From Symsagittifera roscoffensis (Eukaryota > Xenacoelomorpha > Acoela > Convolutidae), in the NCBI RefSeq assembly GCF_963678635.1, contig NW_026971261.1, positions 1-22,106 on the forward strand: DNA of 22,106 nucleotides. The letters run 5' to 3'. This document shows, one piece after another, positions 1 to 9,999 of this stretch. Within the stretch, counting starts at the first letter, position 1; each line of letters opens with the position of its first letter. Both the position numbers and the translations under genes were made by a program. The notes beneath the pieces are model-generated. The model saw only the letters and a list, made by a program, of their open reading frames with translations. It was not told the DNA's origin and made no database searches.

Positions 1-248
1 TCTCTTCAGGATCGCTCGAAATCAAGTAGTCACCAACGCAACCAACACGGTATTTCTTATTGTTCCGACTTTTGTTACGAAAGTAACGGAATATTTGTGC
101 TCGGGGTGGTTTTTTTTCTTCAGACGAATTTCGACATTTTAATTAGTCGTTTTGGACGGAGTTTTTTCTATATCATTCAAAAGACATTGTTTTTCTTAGC
201 TTAAAATTCCTTACGAGAACAAACTGTGCATTCTGTAAATTGTAAACT

Positions 249-727
249 GATTCCGCAATAGGCCAAAATCAGGTTTGTCGCGGAATCCGCAACATTGTTA
301 CTTTTTTTGATCTTCTTTGCTGTTTCGGATTCCACAAACAAACACTTAAAATTTTGTGCCGCTCAAAATCGCTCCAAAAACAAGCAACTTTACGGAATCC
401 GAAACTGTATTTGCGGAATCCAGAACATTTTGTGGAATCCACAAACAAATAAAAAGACAATGCATAGTTACATTGAGCTGTTGCGGAATCCGCAAATTGT
501 AAGCGGAATCCGCAAATTGTAAGTGGAATCCCAACTTCGTTTGCGGATTCCACTTACATTTTGCGGATTCCACTTACATTTTGCGGAATCCACTTACAGT
601 TGCGGAATCCAGAACAACTAGCTATATTTGCTTGTTGAGGAATCCGCAAAAAAAAATGTGCCGACTAAATTTACGTTACAGCTATTTGCACGCGGAATCC
701 GCGAAACTTTTGTTGGTGGAAACCACT
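249..727. repeat. Cluster of GGAATCC-core palindromes, partly a 20-bp tandem array
   Basis: About fourteen copies of a near-palindrome with core GGAATCC or GGATTCC lie here. The best copies read TTGCGGAATCCGCAA, which has 7-base arms around one central base. Core centres are at about 285, 330, 397, 418, 437, 488, 508, 528, 548, 568, 588, 607, 642 and 697, with a decayed copy near 721. From 488 to 607 the spacing is 19-20 bp, about two helical turns. The linker is ATTGTAAG on the left and CTTACATT on the right, so the array changes orientation near 538. It could be a minisatellite, part of a mobile element, or a set of protein-binding sites; the sequence does not decide. No coding potential is credible, because the open frames across it are by-products of the repeats. 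Confidence 0.85.
485..591. repeat. Inverted repeat inside the palindrome array
   Basis: Bases 485-531 and 545-591 are reverse complements at 43 of 47 positions, with a 13-nt spacer. The four mismatches include one flipped core centre and one C/T change in a flank. Each arm carries three GGAATCC units, so the locus could extrude as a cruciform whose arms also hold smaller hairpins. Confidence 0.85.
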
Positions 728-2226
728 TACTTTTTGGAACATGTTTAAAGATTTATCTCTGAAACCCTGGAATATACAGACACAAAATTATGCGCCTATC
801 CAGTGCACAGTTTGGCCTCGCAATTTTGAAAAGATATTTCACCTGTGATAGTTTTTTGTAAAGTTATGATGTTTTAAGATTGTCATTTCGGGCCAATTTG
901 GGACAATTAACGCGCTTTAAATGCTTAAGCGGAGATTTAATCCGTCTTAGAAATCGTTCCCATTTGGTTGAAGGAAGCCAATTTGTCCTAATTGAATTGT
1001 TACCAAGAGCGAAATTTATCAATTTGTACTTTACATGGCGTGTGGGGGGATGATTTTTACAAAAATCTCAAATTTTGAAGAAAAAAAAATTCATTTTATT
1101 TTATTACAGATAGATATTTCATGTTCTTTTTACTTCATAGACATTAAGAGGAAGTCGGAAACTTCATGCTTCGCCCTGATTTGAGCAGTCTTGTTATTCT
1201 AACAATCAGTGGTTTTCCATCTGTATACAAACATGGAAGCATGCTCGTCAAAACGGGGAGGGGTTGAGTTTGACAAGTCAACGACAACTCGCCACTTAAG
1301 AGTCTGATCGCATTCCTCTCCTCTTTTTTTGAGTGGATTTTGCTTGGAAATTACTTTCAAAAAAATGGGAGCTTTTTCATTTGGTCATCAAAATTTTCAT
1401 CACCTCAATCCATTCCTTAGCCGGGGCAGAGCTCTGAAGCAAGGTTCCATGGCCACTTCCGTCGACGAGTCTGGGTATTGTTTATTCTCAGACCACTCAC
1501 CATCTTGTATTCATCAGCGTTGACCAGACTACCTGGGGAAAGGGTTTCACTAATATTAAATCATGATAGTCAATTTTGAGTTTAAGTGCAATGATGGCAA
1601 ATTATTTTCTTTAAGAGTAGCAGGTTCACTTTCGTTCTTAAAATGGATTTCTACTGCTAAAATGTGTTGATAACTGATCTTCTGAAACCAGTAGGACCAT
1701 TTGCGAAAAAAATTGAACTGCGATCTGAGATTTGTTGGAATTGTTTCCACAAATCTTTGTTTTAAGATTTACTGAGCAAATGTTTCCTTTAGAAACTGGA
1801 GCTTCAGAAAAAAACGAGCCAGAAACTGCGCAAAAAAGCTAATCCAAAAAGATTAGATTTCTGGGCAATTTACACTTTGATTTAAAATTGGCGTTGAAAA
1901 AAAAACACATATTGGGGTCATGACTTAACAAATTTAGATTCGAGCAAAGATGAAGCAAACCCATTGCTCTTGAACACCAGATTTGTTATTTTTCTTCATA
2001 TTAAAAAAAAACTGAAACTAACTCTTGGCATCCAACTATCTGAATTGATATCGTCATAAAGAAAAAACAATAAGTTCAGGCTTAGGACGACCAAAACCAA
2101 ATACAGCAAAACGTTCTGCGGGAAAAAACAGGGTCATGCTGTTGTGTAAAATAGAGTACAAGTTGAATCATTTCCGCAGTTTTTAGGCTAAGCATTGCAA
2201 AATTGTAAAGGAGGGGTCTTCTTGTC
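728..2226. other. Intergenic A+T-rich DNA, nothing recognised
   Basis: This 1.5-kb stretch has only short open frames with no coherent protein character, many A or T runs, and no tRNA-like cloverleaf, long repeat or splice-flanked exon that I could support. The 248 bases before the palindrome cluster look the same. Confidence 0.5.
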
Positions 2227-2237
2227 TGAGTTTCAAA
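2227..2237. repeat. Left target-site duplication of the LINE
   Basis: TGAGTTTCAAA here is repeated exactly at 4975-4985, just after the LINE's 3' tail. Readable endonuclease coding sequence begins within a few bases of it. An 11-bp direct repeat fits the 7-20-bp duplications typical of LINE insertion. Confidence 0.85.
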
Positions 2238-2238
2238 G

Positions 2239-3129
2239 TGGGGTGCGGGTTTAGTATTTTTCATAAAAGATCAAATTGAATTTTCGCACGAAATTTTATC
2301 GAATGAACTAGAGAATGTTGTCTTAACTTTATGTCTAGGTAGTGAACAGAAATTAAACGTTTGTATGATGTATCGACCGCCATCAATCAATTCAAAGCAT
2401 TTCTTAACGCAATTTGAGGGTTTATTCGTGAATTTGAATTCAAAACAATGTTAGAACTCAATCATTGTGGGAGATATGAGTTTAGATATTCTGGACGTGT
2501 CGCGCAATTCTCGATTAATTGAGGATTATGAGTTGATACTTAGTTTTTTTGGAATCTTCATATCAAATAGTGAAGCAAAAAGAGAAACCGCATCTGTTTC
2601 TACCTGTATTGATCATATCATCAGTAAATATGATATGAGCGTAACTACTTTAAAAACTTCTTTAGGTGATCATTATGCGCTAGTTGCCTCTATTGGATCT
2701 TTTTTGGACGATAGTGACAATTCTAAGATAGGTCGAAACTTGAAACTCTTGAACAAAAATGAAAACATTTTGAAATTCTTGTTTGTTTTGCATCAAAATC
2801 TCAATAATTGCAATTTGGAAACAATTGATGACATTTTGACCGATTTAAGGAAGAAATTGTGTCTGGATGTTTTCGACCGTTTTCGCCCCCAACAAACATT
2901 ACTAAGGAAAAAACACAAGGACTGGATGACCAATGATATCATAAGAATGTGTAAAAAGAGAGATCGTCTTCATGCCAAAACGGTTAAGAAACCTTCACTT
3001 GAGAATATTAATTGCTTCCGAATGTTTAGAAATAAGGTAAAAATGGCAATTATGCGTGCTCAAAGAGACTATCATGATAAGAAAATTGCAAAAATGTACA
3101 TTATCAAAACAAATGTTTCAAGCTTTTAA
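2239..3129 (+). pseudogene. LINE ORF2, endonuclease C-terminal part and start of linker
   Basis: The frame can be read from 2239 with GAGLVFFIKD, a glycine-rich strand typical of APE-type LINE endonucleases. It continues through YRPP (2371-2382), GDMSLDIL from about 2470, and GDHYALV (2665-2685). In the family these correspond to the YRPP strand, the GDFN-type catalytic segment and the terminal SDH motif. Here the Asn is Ser and the Ser of SDH is Gly, which suggests lost activity. An in-frame TAG lies at 2451-2453. After the endonuclease comes a basic helical stretch containing KKHKDWMTNDIIRMCKKR, typical of the linker before the RT. The frame stops at 3127-3129, beyond a frameshift. The protein would nick target DNA to prime reverse transcription. 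The N-terminal half of the domain is missing through 5' truncation. Confidence 0.85.
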
Positions 3130-3346
3130 CCTTTTTTGTGGAAAACAAAAACCAGCTCAAAAAGAGGTTAAACCAAACTTACTTAATGATTTCTTTGTCA
3201 ATATTGGTAAGCACCTGAGCAATTATATGCCACTTGCTGGTTCTGCTTTTCAAAAATTAGACAGAAACATATCAAGTTTTGAAATTTTTAAGACGGATGA
3301 ACCTGAAAATTTTATAGTAATAGGGCCCTCAAAAACTAAAGCTTAA
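3113..3346 (+). pseudogene. LINE ORF2 linker between endonuclease and RT, shifted frame
   Basis: The reading moves one frame from the endonuclease segment at about 3110-3130. It continues with FNLFCGKQKPAQ and LLNDFFVNIGKHLSNY, matching the usual LINE segment in which a Phe-rich helix precedes the RT fingers. It returns to the first frame near 3325, where LKN-stop-SLSGHDGLSTKMIK begins the RT. That gives two frameshifts and one stop within about 230 bp. It has no separate function; it is part of the same dead polyprotein. Confidence 0.75.
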
Positions 3347-4485
3347 GTGGTCATGATGGTCTTTCAACTAAAATGATTAAATTATGTTCACCAGTCATAT
3401 CTGTTTTCCTGGCAAACATTTTACTTAAAGGCATTGATAGTGCATATTTTCCAGATGCTTATAAAATTGCAAAAGTTGTCGCTTTTCGGAAGGAAGGAGA
3501 CAAAGAAAATCCCACTAATTATCGGCCTATTAGTCTTTTTACAGTTTTTAGCAAAATTTTTGAAAAATTAATTTATAAAAGAATGCTAGTTTTCATTAAC
3601 AAAAACAATACTATAATACCGGAACAGTTTGGTTTCCGCGAAAAATTTTCTTGTATCCATGCTATCCTACGAGTTACTGAATTCATGCGAAAAACGATTG
3701 AGACAAAAAATATGGCCCTGGCACTTTTTATTGATCTAAGAAAGGCATTGGATACAGTTAATCATTGCATTCTTCTGGAAAAATTTTGCGCATACGGCTT
3801 TCGAGGAAAAAACAATAAATTGATATTAGGTTATTTGACAAACAGACAACACTTTGTTGTTAATTCGAACGGTACTTCTAGACAACAGGTAATATCGTGC
3901 GAGTTCCGCAGGGCTTTTCTCTTGGACCCCTTTTTTCTTACTTTACATTAACGACATAAATAAAAAACATTTTTTTCGAAATCGTACTTAATTCTTTTTG
4001 CGGACGACACTGCTATTCTTGCTTCTTTCCCGACGACAGGGGTAAATGATTACTTTAAAAATGATTTGCTGAAAACAGATGACTGGTGTGTGCGAAATAA
4101 ATTGTCGATAAGCTCTACAAAGTGTAAAATCTTACCATTTGCTAAACAATGTTTGGATAATGACTTTTCACTTGCGGGTGAAAACATAGGATTTACATAT
4201 AGTTTCAAATACTTGGGTGTTATCATTGATAGTCAACTCAAATTTACATATCATGTTGAAACTGTGTGCAGAAAACTAGGCCGATTTAACGGAATTATGT
4301 TTAACGGCAGGGTAGCTTTTTCGCGCAAAATGCTGTTGAAGTTCTACCTGGCGTTAGTGGTACCTATAGTTTCAAATGGTCTGCTTTTCTATGGGAGTAC
4401 TAGCAAAACAAATTTAGAAAAAATTATATCTGCCAAAAAAGAATTCTCCGTACTATATTCTTCAAACAAAAATACGAACACATAA
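3345..4485 (+). pseudogene. LINE reverse transcriptase domain
   Basis: The RT fingers and palm are clear: GHDGLSTKMIK at the start, NYRPISL at 3517-3537, EQFGFR near 3621, and motif A FIDLRKALDTVNH with its aspartate codon at 3733-3735. The catalytic FADD motif is at 3997-4008 and is followed by TAIL. The thumb region reads FKYLGVIIDSQLKF. Two single-base losses break the frame: one just before the VPQG-like turn near 3900, the other in the T run near 3935. The catalytic aspartates themselves are intact. In the family this enzyme copies element RNA onto nicked chromosomal DNA. The stretch after 4066 stays open to 4485. Confidence 0.9.
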
Positions 4486-4896
4486 CAACAAAGTTTAATA
4501 ATCTGGGCATCGATAGAGTTCATGACATTTATTTAACGCAAATTTTTACAGAAATAATTTTTCAATATTTAAAACGTTTACCTCTTAATTTTCTAAACGT
4601 CAGTAATCATAGTAAAAAACGAAATACACGTTCTACTTCGCTGTAGGACAAAAACTATGGAAAACTCCCTTTCATTCAAACTTGATAAATGTTTTAATTT
4701 TTTGATGTCAAATAAACTCCGACCCGATAAAATCGAAACGCACTCTCAAGAACAGCTGTCAAAATTTTTAAAGGTTTTCAAAAGAAATTACATTTTAGAC
4801 AATGTACAGCTGGTCGACATTTTTTCTGATTTGTTTACCCGTTGTCGTTACTTAATTGCGATAGTTATCCCGGAGGGTAGCTACTTTTTAGGTTGA
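4486..4896 (+). pseudogene. LINE ORF2 C-terminal region
   Basis: After the RT thumb the frame breaks near 4485. It resumes around 4620 with NTRSTS-like sequence, then MENSLSFKLDKCFNFL and YILDNVQLVDIFSDLF. This helical tail with a Tyr-Ile-Leu-Asp-Asn stretch close to the stop is seen at the end of several arthropod and other invertebrate Jockey/CR1-like ORF2 proteins. The final open segment uses the same frame as the RT, which supports it as the remaining end of one polyprotein. The stop is at 4894-4896. Its function in the family is not well defined. Confidence 0.7.
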
Positions 4897-4962
4897 AAAG
4901 CCTGTTCTAGCTATCCTGATGCAGTGAGTGATTATGTATGTATTTCTTCACTGTATCGAATA

Positions 4963-4977
4963 ATTGAATTGAATTGA
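4963..4977 (+). repeat. LINE 3' tail of ATTGA repeats
   Basis: Three ATTGA units end the element where a poly-A tail might otherwise stand. Its last bases run into the right copy of the target-site duplication, so the exact end is ambiguous by about three bases. Confidence 0.75.
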
Positions 4978-4985
4978 GTTTCAAA
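4975..4985. repeat. Right target-site duplication of the LINE
   Basis: TGAGTTTCAAA exactly matches 2227-2237. Confidence 0.85.
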
Positions 4986-5155
4986 ACTTATGCTACCTAC
5001 AAAACCATTCGAAATGTTTTTTTTTCCATAACTATCAATCATTTTCCTAAGATTTGGCTTCATTTGCGGACTCCCAATCTAAGATGGATTTCCTTCATAT
5101 ATTTCAACAACAGTAGAAATGATAGTCAGGATGTGTTCAGGTTCAAAGGTTGTGA

Positions 5156-5329
5156 AATGTTGTCATTAAGAAAGTTGAGCAGGTTCACTACTGTTCTCAC
5201 TGTAGTAGAGTTACTGCTGACAGATGGGCCGAAAAACTCGATTCCAATCTTGGTTTTAATAAAATATGCAATAAAAATGCATTCATCTACATAACAGACG
5301 AACAATACGAGAATTGGAAAATACGATAA
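5156..5329 (+). other. Unassigned open segment with coding-like character
   Basis: A 57-codon open frame runs from just after a TGA at 5153-5155 to TAA at 5327-5329. It has no ATG near its start. It includes HYCSHCSRVTADRWAEKL and YITDEQYENWKIR, with paired Cys/His residues and aromatic-charged spacing that look more like protein than random A+T-rich DNA. The surrounding frames hold stops. It could be a fragment of a decayed transposon, an old exon, or chance. I do not recognise a family. Confidence 0.25.
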
Positions 5330-5920
5330 TCAATTGGATGTGTGAGTTTTTTATCCGATAACGATCAAATATTCGTTGCTCCTTTCAATTATATCATTAA
5401 GATATTAAATTATGCTCATTATGAGGTTAAGCTTCACAGAAAATAAATAAGTTTTATTCCAAATGTAGCTCAACAATCGCAAATTTTTACCTACAAAGCG
5501 CTGGCCAAGAGCATTTTGGTAAATATAGTAGGGGCCCAGCTGAAAGCTGGAGAGACCTGTTTGATTATTTTAATATTGATTATTTTAAAATTGTTTTAAA
5601 ATTTCAGGTTTCTCAAGTCGATAGCGCCCTTCCTACGCAAAAAAAAGTGAAAGAGAAGCTTATGCATTCATTGGTAACGCTTTGGTAAAAAGTTTTCATG
5701 AGGGAACTTTTCAAGTCCATAGGTGTTTCCCGGACTTAAAAACCCATACAAAAAACACCATACAAAAATCACAACACCATACAAAAAAACTCAACACAAA
5801 GCCAATAGCACCAAGCAAAAGCGAGAAAACGTAAGCATAGCGGATTCCATTGTCTAAAAAATACACACAATAAGTATATTGAATCTTTGTTCCAATGCCA
5901 AAAAACTTTTAAAAAAACTT
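5330..5920. other. Intergenic, nothing recognised apart from short repeats
   Basis: No gene is supported. CCATACAAAAA occurs three times at about 5744, 5758 and 5777, irregularly spaced. A small hairpin, CCAGCT/AGCTGG, lies near 5536-5550. Confidence 0.5.
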
Positions 5921-6782
5921 TTCCTAAGTGTACAGCACTTCCCTGAGACAAATTAAGGACCAGCTGCTTGGGCAGGGGAGTTTCCTACAACCTGGTCTAT
6001 CGATTAAACCCTTAATCCCAAACCTGGATGGGTAGTTTTTGAAGAAATCGAAAAAGTTTGAAAAAATGGCCTAAAAACCGAAAAAATGACTATTCCTAAG
6101 TGTATAGCTCTTCCCCTAAGCAAATTAGGGACCAGCCGCTTGTGCATGGGAGTTTCCTATAACCTGGTCTATCGATTAAATCCTTAATCCCAAATCTGGA
6201 TGGGTAGTTTTTGAAGAAATCGAAAAAATTTGAAAAAAAGGCCAAAAAAGTCAAAAAAGTGACTATTCCTAAGTGTATAGCTCTTCCACTAGGCAAGTTA
6301 AGGACCAGCCGCTTGTGCATGGGAGTTTCCTACAACCTGGTCTATCGATTAAATCCTTAATCCCAAATCTGGATGGGTAGTTTTTGAAGAAATCGAAAAA
6401 ATTTGAAAAAAAGGCCAAAAAAGTCAAAAAAGTGACTATTCCTAAGTGTATAGCTCTTCCCCTAGGCAAGTTAAGGACCAGCCGCTTGTGCATGGGAGTT
6501 TCCTACAACCTGGTCTATCGATTAAACCCTTAATTCCAAATCTGGATGGGTAGTTTTTGAGGAAATCGATAATTTCCGAAAAAATTGGCAAAAAAATCAT
6601 AAAGTGACTTTTCCTAAGTCTATAGCTCTTCCCCTAAGCAAATTAGGGACCAGCCGCTTGTGCGTGGGAGTTTCCTACAACCTGGTCTATCGATTAAACC
6701 CTTAATCCCAAATCTGGACGGGTAGAATTTGAGGAAATCGAAAATTTCCGAAAAAATGGGCAAAAAGTGAAAAAAGTACCGA
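5921..6782. repeat. Tandem satellite, five monomers of 172-173 bp
   Basis: The marker TTCCTAAG recurs at 5921, 6093, 6266, 6439 and 6611, so the monomer is 172-173 bp. Within each, a conserved ATCGATTAA segment and a GGATGGGTAG-like box sit at fixed positions. Monomers two and three are almost identical, while the first and last are more diverged, as expected when unequal exchange homogenises the centre of an array. The length is close to one nucleosome repeat. Minus-strand open frames appear in neighbouring monomers, but the period is not a multiple of three, so they are by-products of the repeat and not proteins. Confidence 0.93.
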
Positions 6783-6794
6783 GTTGTGAAGCTT

Positions 6795-6957
6795 TTCTAA
6801 GACCGTACGGGGGTGGGGTAGGGTAAAAATTGCCCTAAATTTTATGCAGGCAGGTAGGTGAAACGCTACTGAATCCATTGGCACCACTTTTATGAGAGTT
6901 TGACGGGTAGTTTTTTGGGAAAGCGAATTTTTCGAAAAAGCGTCTCAAAAAAAAATA
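6795..6957. repeat. Diverged sixth satellite monomer
   Basis: TTCTAAG at 6795 and GACGGGTAG at 6902 are 107 bp apart; the same two boxes in the preceding monomer (6611 and 6717) are 106 bp apart. The following GAAAGCGAATTTTTCGAAAAA resembles the monomer's GAAATCGAAAATTTCCGAAAAA. The middle is strongly diverged. An identical copy lies 1,573 bp to the right as part of the large duplication. Confidence 0.6.
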
Positions 6958-8242
6958 AATAAATTAAAAAAAAACCAGATCTCATCTGGAAAAAAAAACG
7001 TTTTCATAATACCTGTTTAATGAATCAAACAGGAAATTTCCGTCATACCAGAAGAATACGAAATTTATAAAAAAAAATTGTTTTAATGACATTCTCATAA
7101 TTTATAAAAACGTACAAGGACAAAAAGGGAAAGATAATAAGACTGTAGGAAGAATTTAGATTCATCAATTCAAACAAATTGAAGCTGGGATAACTGACTT
7201 TTTGTGATTTATTTGCCCTATGGAATAATCTTTTCATCTGGAGAACTTTTGCAAAACTACCTCGAAAATAGGCATCATAATGGGAAAAAAAGGCTTAAAA
7301 TAACCTTAAAAGTTTGAGAGAAACTCGATTTTCAATTCTAGCAAGTTAGAAAATAGTTTATCCCGATGAAATGTAAGTCACAATCGCGTCCTTAAAATTT
7401 TCACTAAACTGAAAGCATGGTCCATGGTTGATTTCCATAATTTGTACTCGAGCACAGCTGGGCAATGCCTGCTTTTGTCATTGAAGCTTTCAAAGAAGTG
7501 TATACTTGGACTGAATTGCACCTGTTACTTCCAAGCAGGTAAATTTTTGGTGGGCACCTTTTCAAAAGTTTGTTAGCCAGACTCTAAACTAAATGATTAC
7601 TGGACATCTATACCATGTGATTTGAACTTTAAGGTGGAGATACCTGGCTGGCAATGGGCAACGAGAAAATTCATCTACCTGGAAATTGGGAATCGCTTAA
7701 TTGGGGTAGCCTCTACAAATTTTGTTTCCTAATTAGGATTATGTTTCGCTAAAATTGTACCACGACCTAGGAATAAAGATTAAAAAATTATAAAAATTTT
7801 CTTCGGTTCTACTGTCGGTCGATCTTATGGGGGAAATAGTTTCAAGAAATGTTTTTCAAGCGGATCGTATACTTGGCATTTACTAAAACAAATGAACCTA
7901 AGTTGAAAAAAATAAAGAGGGGAAAGTTTTTAGAAAAACGTCTCAGAGATTTCTAATCATTAAGCAATTTGCATTATCAGCTTCTCAGTTACATACAGTT
8001 ATGGAATAAACGCATGGTAGTTTGTGCGACCAACTTAGAATTCGCAAAGCGCGTCAGGTTGATAAATTTGAGGCCCAATTTTTACCTGGAACTTTCGTAA
8101 CCCAGCAATGATCTTTTTACGCCAAAAAAGCGTCAACAACCTCGAAAATCTCAGCCTGTTCAATTTTTTAAAAATCTTAAAAAGGAGCTTTTCTTTTCCT
8201 ACTGATGGGAAGTTGATCAGAGAACTAACTACCCTTAAACTG

Positions 8243-8357
8243 TGTTATACCCTCATCCGTTAGGTGAGGTATAATCGATGTCTATTGAAGCTTACGCGCT
8301 AGTTGAGAATAGGACGATAAAGATAACAACTTATATTCAACTCTCTACGTTTTAAGT
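8243..8357 (-). repeat. Partial LTR carried in the left copy of the tandem duplication
   Basis: This 115-bp piece is the same as 9816-9930, the outer end of the complete 3' LTR, and is also preceded by AACTG (8238-8242). It ends abruptly at the duplication junction. It therefore shows that the retrotransposon was already inserted when the 1,573-bp unit was duplicated. Confidence 0.93.
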
Positions 8358-9810
8358 TGTGAAGCTTTTCTAAGACCGTACGGGGGTGGGGTAGGGTAAA
8401 AATTGCCCTAAATTTTATGCAGGCAGGTAGGTGAAACGCTACTGAATCCATTGGCACCACTTTTATGAGAGTTTGACGGGTAGTTTTTTGGGAAAGCGAA
8501 TTTTTCGAAAAAGCGTCTCAAAAAAAAATAAATAAATTAAAAAAAAACCAGATCTCATCTGGAAAAAAAAACGTTTTCATAATACCTGTTTAATGAATCA
8601 AACAGGAAATTTCCGTCATACCAGAAGAATACGAAATTTATAAAAAAAAATTGTTTTAATGACATTCTCATAATTTATAAAAACGTACAAGGACAAAAAG
8701 GGAAAGATAATAAGACTGTAGGAAGAATTTAGATTCATCAATTCAAACAAATTGAAGCTGGGATAACTGACTTTTTGTGATTTATTTGCCCTATGGAATA
8801 ATCTTTTCATCTGGAGAACTTTTGCAAAACTACCTCGAAAATAGGCATCATAATGGGAAAAAAAGGCTTAAAATAACCTTAAAAGTTTGAGAGAAACTCG
8901 ATTTTCAATTCTAGCAAGTTAGAAAATAGTTTATCCCGATGAAATGTAAGTCACAATCGCGTCCTTAAAATTTTCACTAAACTGAAAGCATGGTCCATGG
9001 TTGATTTCCATAATTTGTACTCGAGCACAGCTGGGCAATGCCTGCTTTTGTCATTGAAGCTTTCAAAGAAGTGTATACTTGGACTGAATTGCACCTGTTA
9101 CTTCCAAGCAGGTAAATTTTTGGTGGGCACCTTTTCAAAAGTTTGTTAGCCAGACTCTAAACTAAATGATTACTGGACATCTATACCATGTGATTTGAAC
9201 TTTAAGGTGGAGATACCTGGCTGGCAATGGGCAACGAGAAAATTCATCTACCTGGAAATTGGGAATCGCTTAATTGGGGTAGCCTCTACAAATTTTGTTT
9301 CCTAATTAGGATTATGTTTCGCTAAAATTGTACCACGACCTAGGAATAAAGATTAAAAAATTATAAAAATTTTCTTCGGTTCTACTGTCGGTCGATCTTA
9401 TGGGGGAAATAGTTTCAAGAAATGTTTTTCAAGCGGATCGTATACTTGGCATTTACTAAAACAAATGAACCTAAGTTGAAAAAAATAAAGAGGGGAAAGT
9501 TTTTAGAAAAACGTCTCAGAGATTTCTAATCATTAAGCAATTTGCATTATCAGCTTCTCAGTTACATACAGTTATGGAATAAACGCATGGTAGTTTGTGC
9601 GACCAACTTAGAATTCGCAAAGCGCGTCAGGTTGATAAATTTGAGGCCCAATTTTTACCTGGAACTTTCGTAACCCAGCAATGATCTTTTTACGCCAAAA
9701 AAGCGTCAACAACCTCGAAAATCTCAGCCTGTTCAATTTTTTAAAAATCTTAAAAAGGAGCTTTTCTTTTCCTACTGATGGGAAGTTGATCAGAGAACTA
9801 ACTACCCTTA

Positions 9811-9815
9811 AACTG
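9811..9815. repeat. Left target-site duplication (AACTG) of the LTR element
   Basis: AACTG directly precedes the LTR and recurs directly after the other LTR at 18543-18547. Five base pairs is a usual size for Ty3/Gypsy integration. Confidence 0.9.
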
Positions 9816-9999
9816 TGTTATACCCTCATCCGTTAGGTGAGGTATAATCGATGTCTATTGAAGCTTACGCGCTAGTTGAGAATAGGACGATAAAGATAAC
9901 AACTTATATTCAACTCTCTACGTTTTAAGTCTGGCTGACACTGACCTCAAATCAATTGAGAGACAGTGACTAATAATAACTAGTACATATGTCATTACG

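Larger units (their letters stand above)
2238..4974 (+). mobile_element. 5'-truncated non-LTR retrotransposon (LINE), Jockey/CR1-like
   Basis: This is a dead LINE copy of about 2.7 kb. It reads, in order, the C-terminal part of an APE-type endonuclease, a linker, a reverse transcriptase with its FADD motif, and a C-terminal region ending near 4896. A short 3' untranslated tail of ATTGA repeats follows. An exact 11-bp target-site duplication (2227-2237 and 4975-4985) brackets it. The 5' end lies inside the endonuclease domain, so this is the usual truncation from incomplete target-primed reverse transcription. Most coding sequence is in one frame, broken by stops at 2451-2453 and in the linker and by frameshifts near 3110-3130, 3325, 3900 and 3935. 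Placement among Jockey, CR1 or related clades is my inference from general character and the tail. It cannot move autonomously. Confidence 0.92.
6785..9930. repeat. Tandem duplication of a 1,573-bp unit
   Basis: Bases 6785-8357 are repeated at 8358-9930 with a constant offset of 1,573 at every place checked, and I found no mismatch by eye. AGT sits at both breakpoints (6782-6784 and 8355-8357), a 3-bp microhomology. The unit holds a diverged satellite monomer, about 1.3 kb of A+T-rich DNA without a gene, the AACTG target site and the first 115 bp of the LTR. Two small hairpins, CCAGAT/ATCTGG (6975-6989) and CCTGTTT/AAACAGG (7012-7033), lie near its start. It may be a very recent duplication or a false duplication from assembly. 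Confidence 0.93.

Noticed and set aside
249-727. CRISPR-like array
   Set aside because: The 20-bp period consists of palindrome plus a conserved linker with no unique spacers, units flip orientation, and the context is animal DNA with transposons.
4632-4645. Short reverse-complement match TTCGCTGTAGGACA between the LINE and about 18760-18775
   Set aside because: A single 14-base match is expected by chance in a comparison of this size, and no similarity extends on either side.
6096-6493. Minus-strand open frames repeated in successive satellite monomers, each starting MHKRLVLNLP
   Set aside because: They arise because the same 173-bp monomer is read twice. The period is not a multiple of three, so they overlap in different frames, and the protein is a Phe-rich translation of A/T runs.
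7043-8810. Two identical 64-codon minus-strand ORFs (7043-7237 and 8616-8810)
   Set aside because: Their identity follows from the 1,573-bp duplication, and neither has domain character or conserved codon use.
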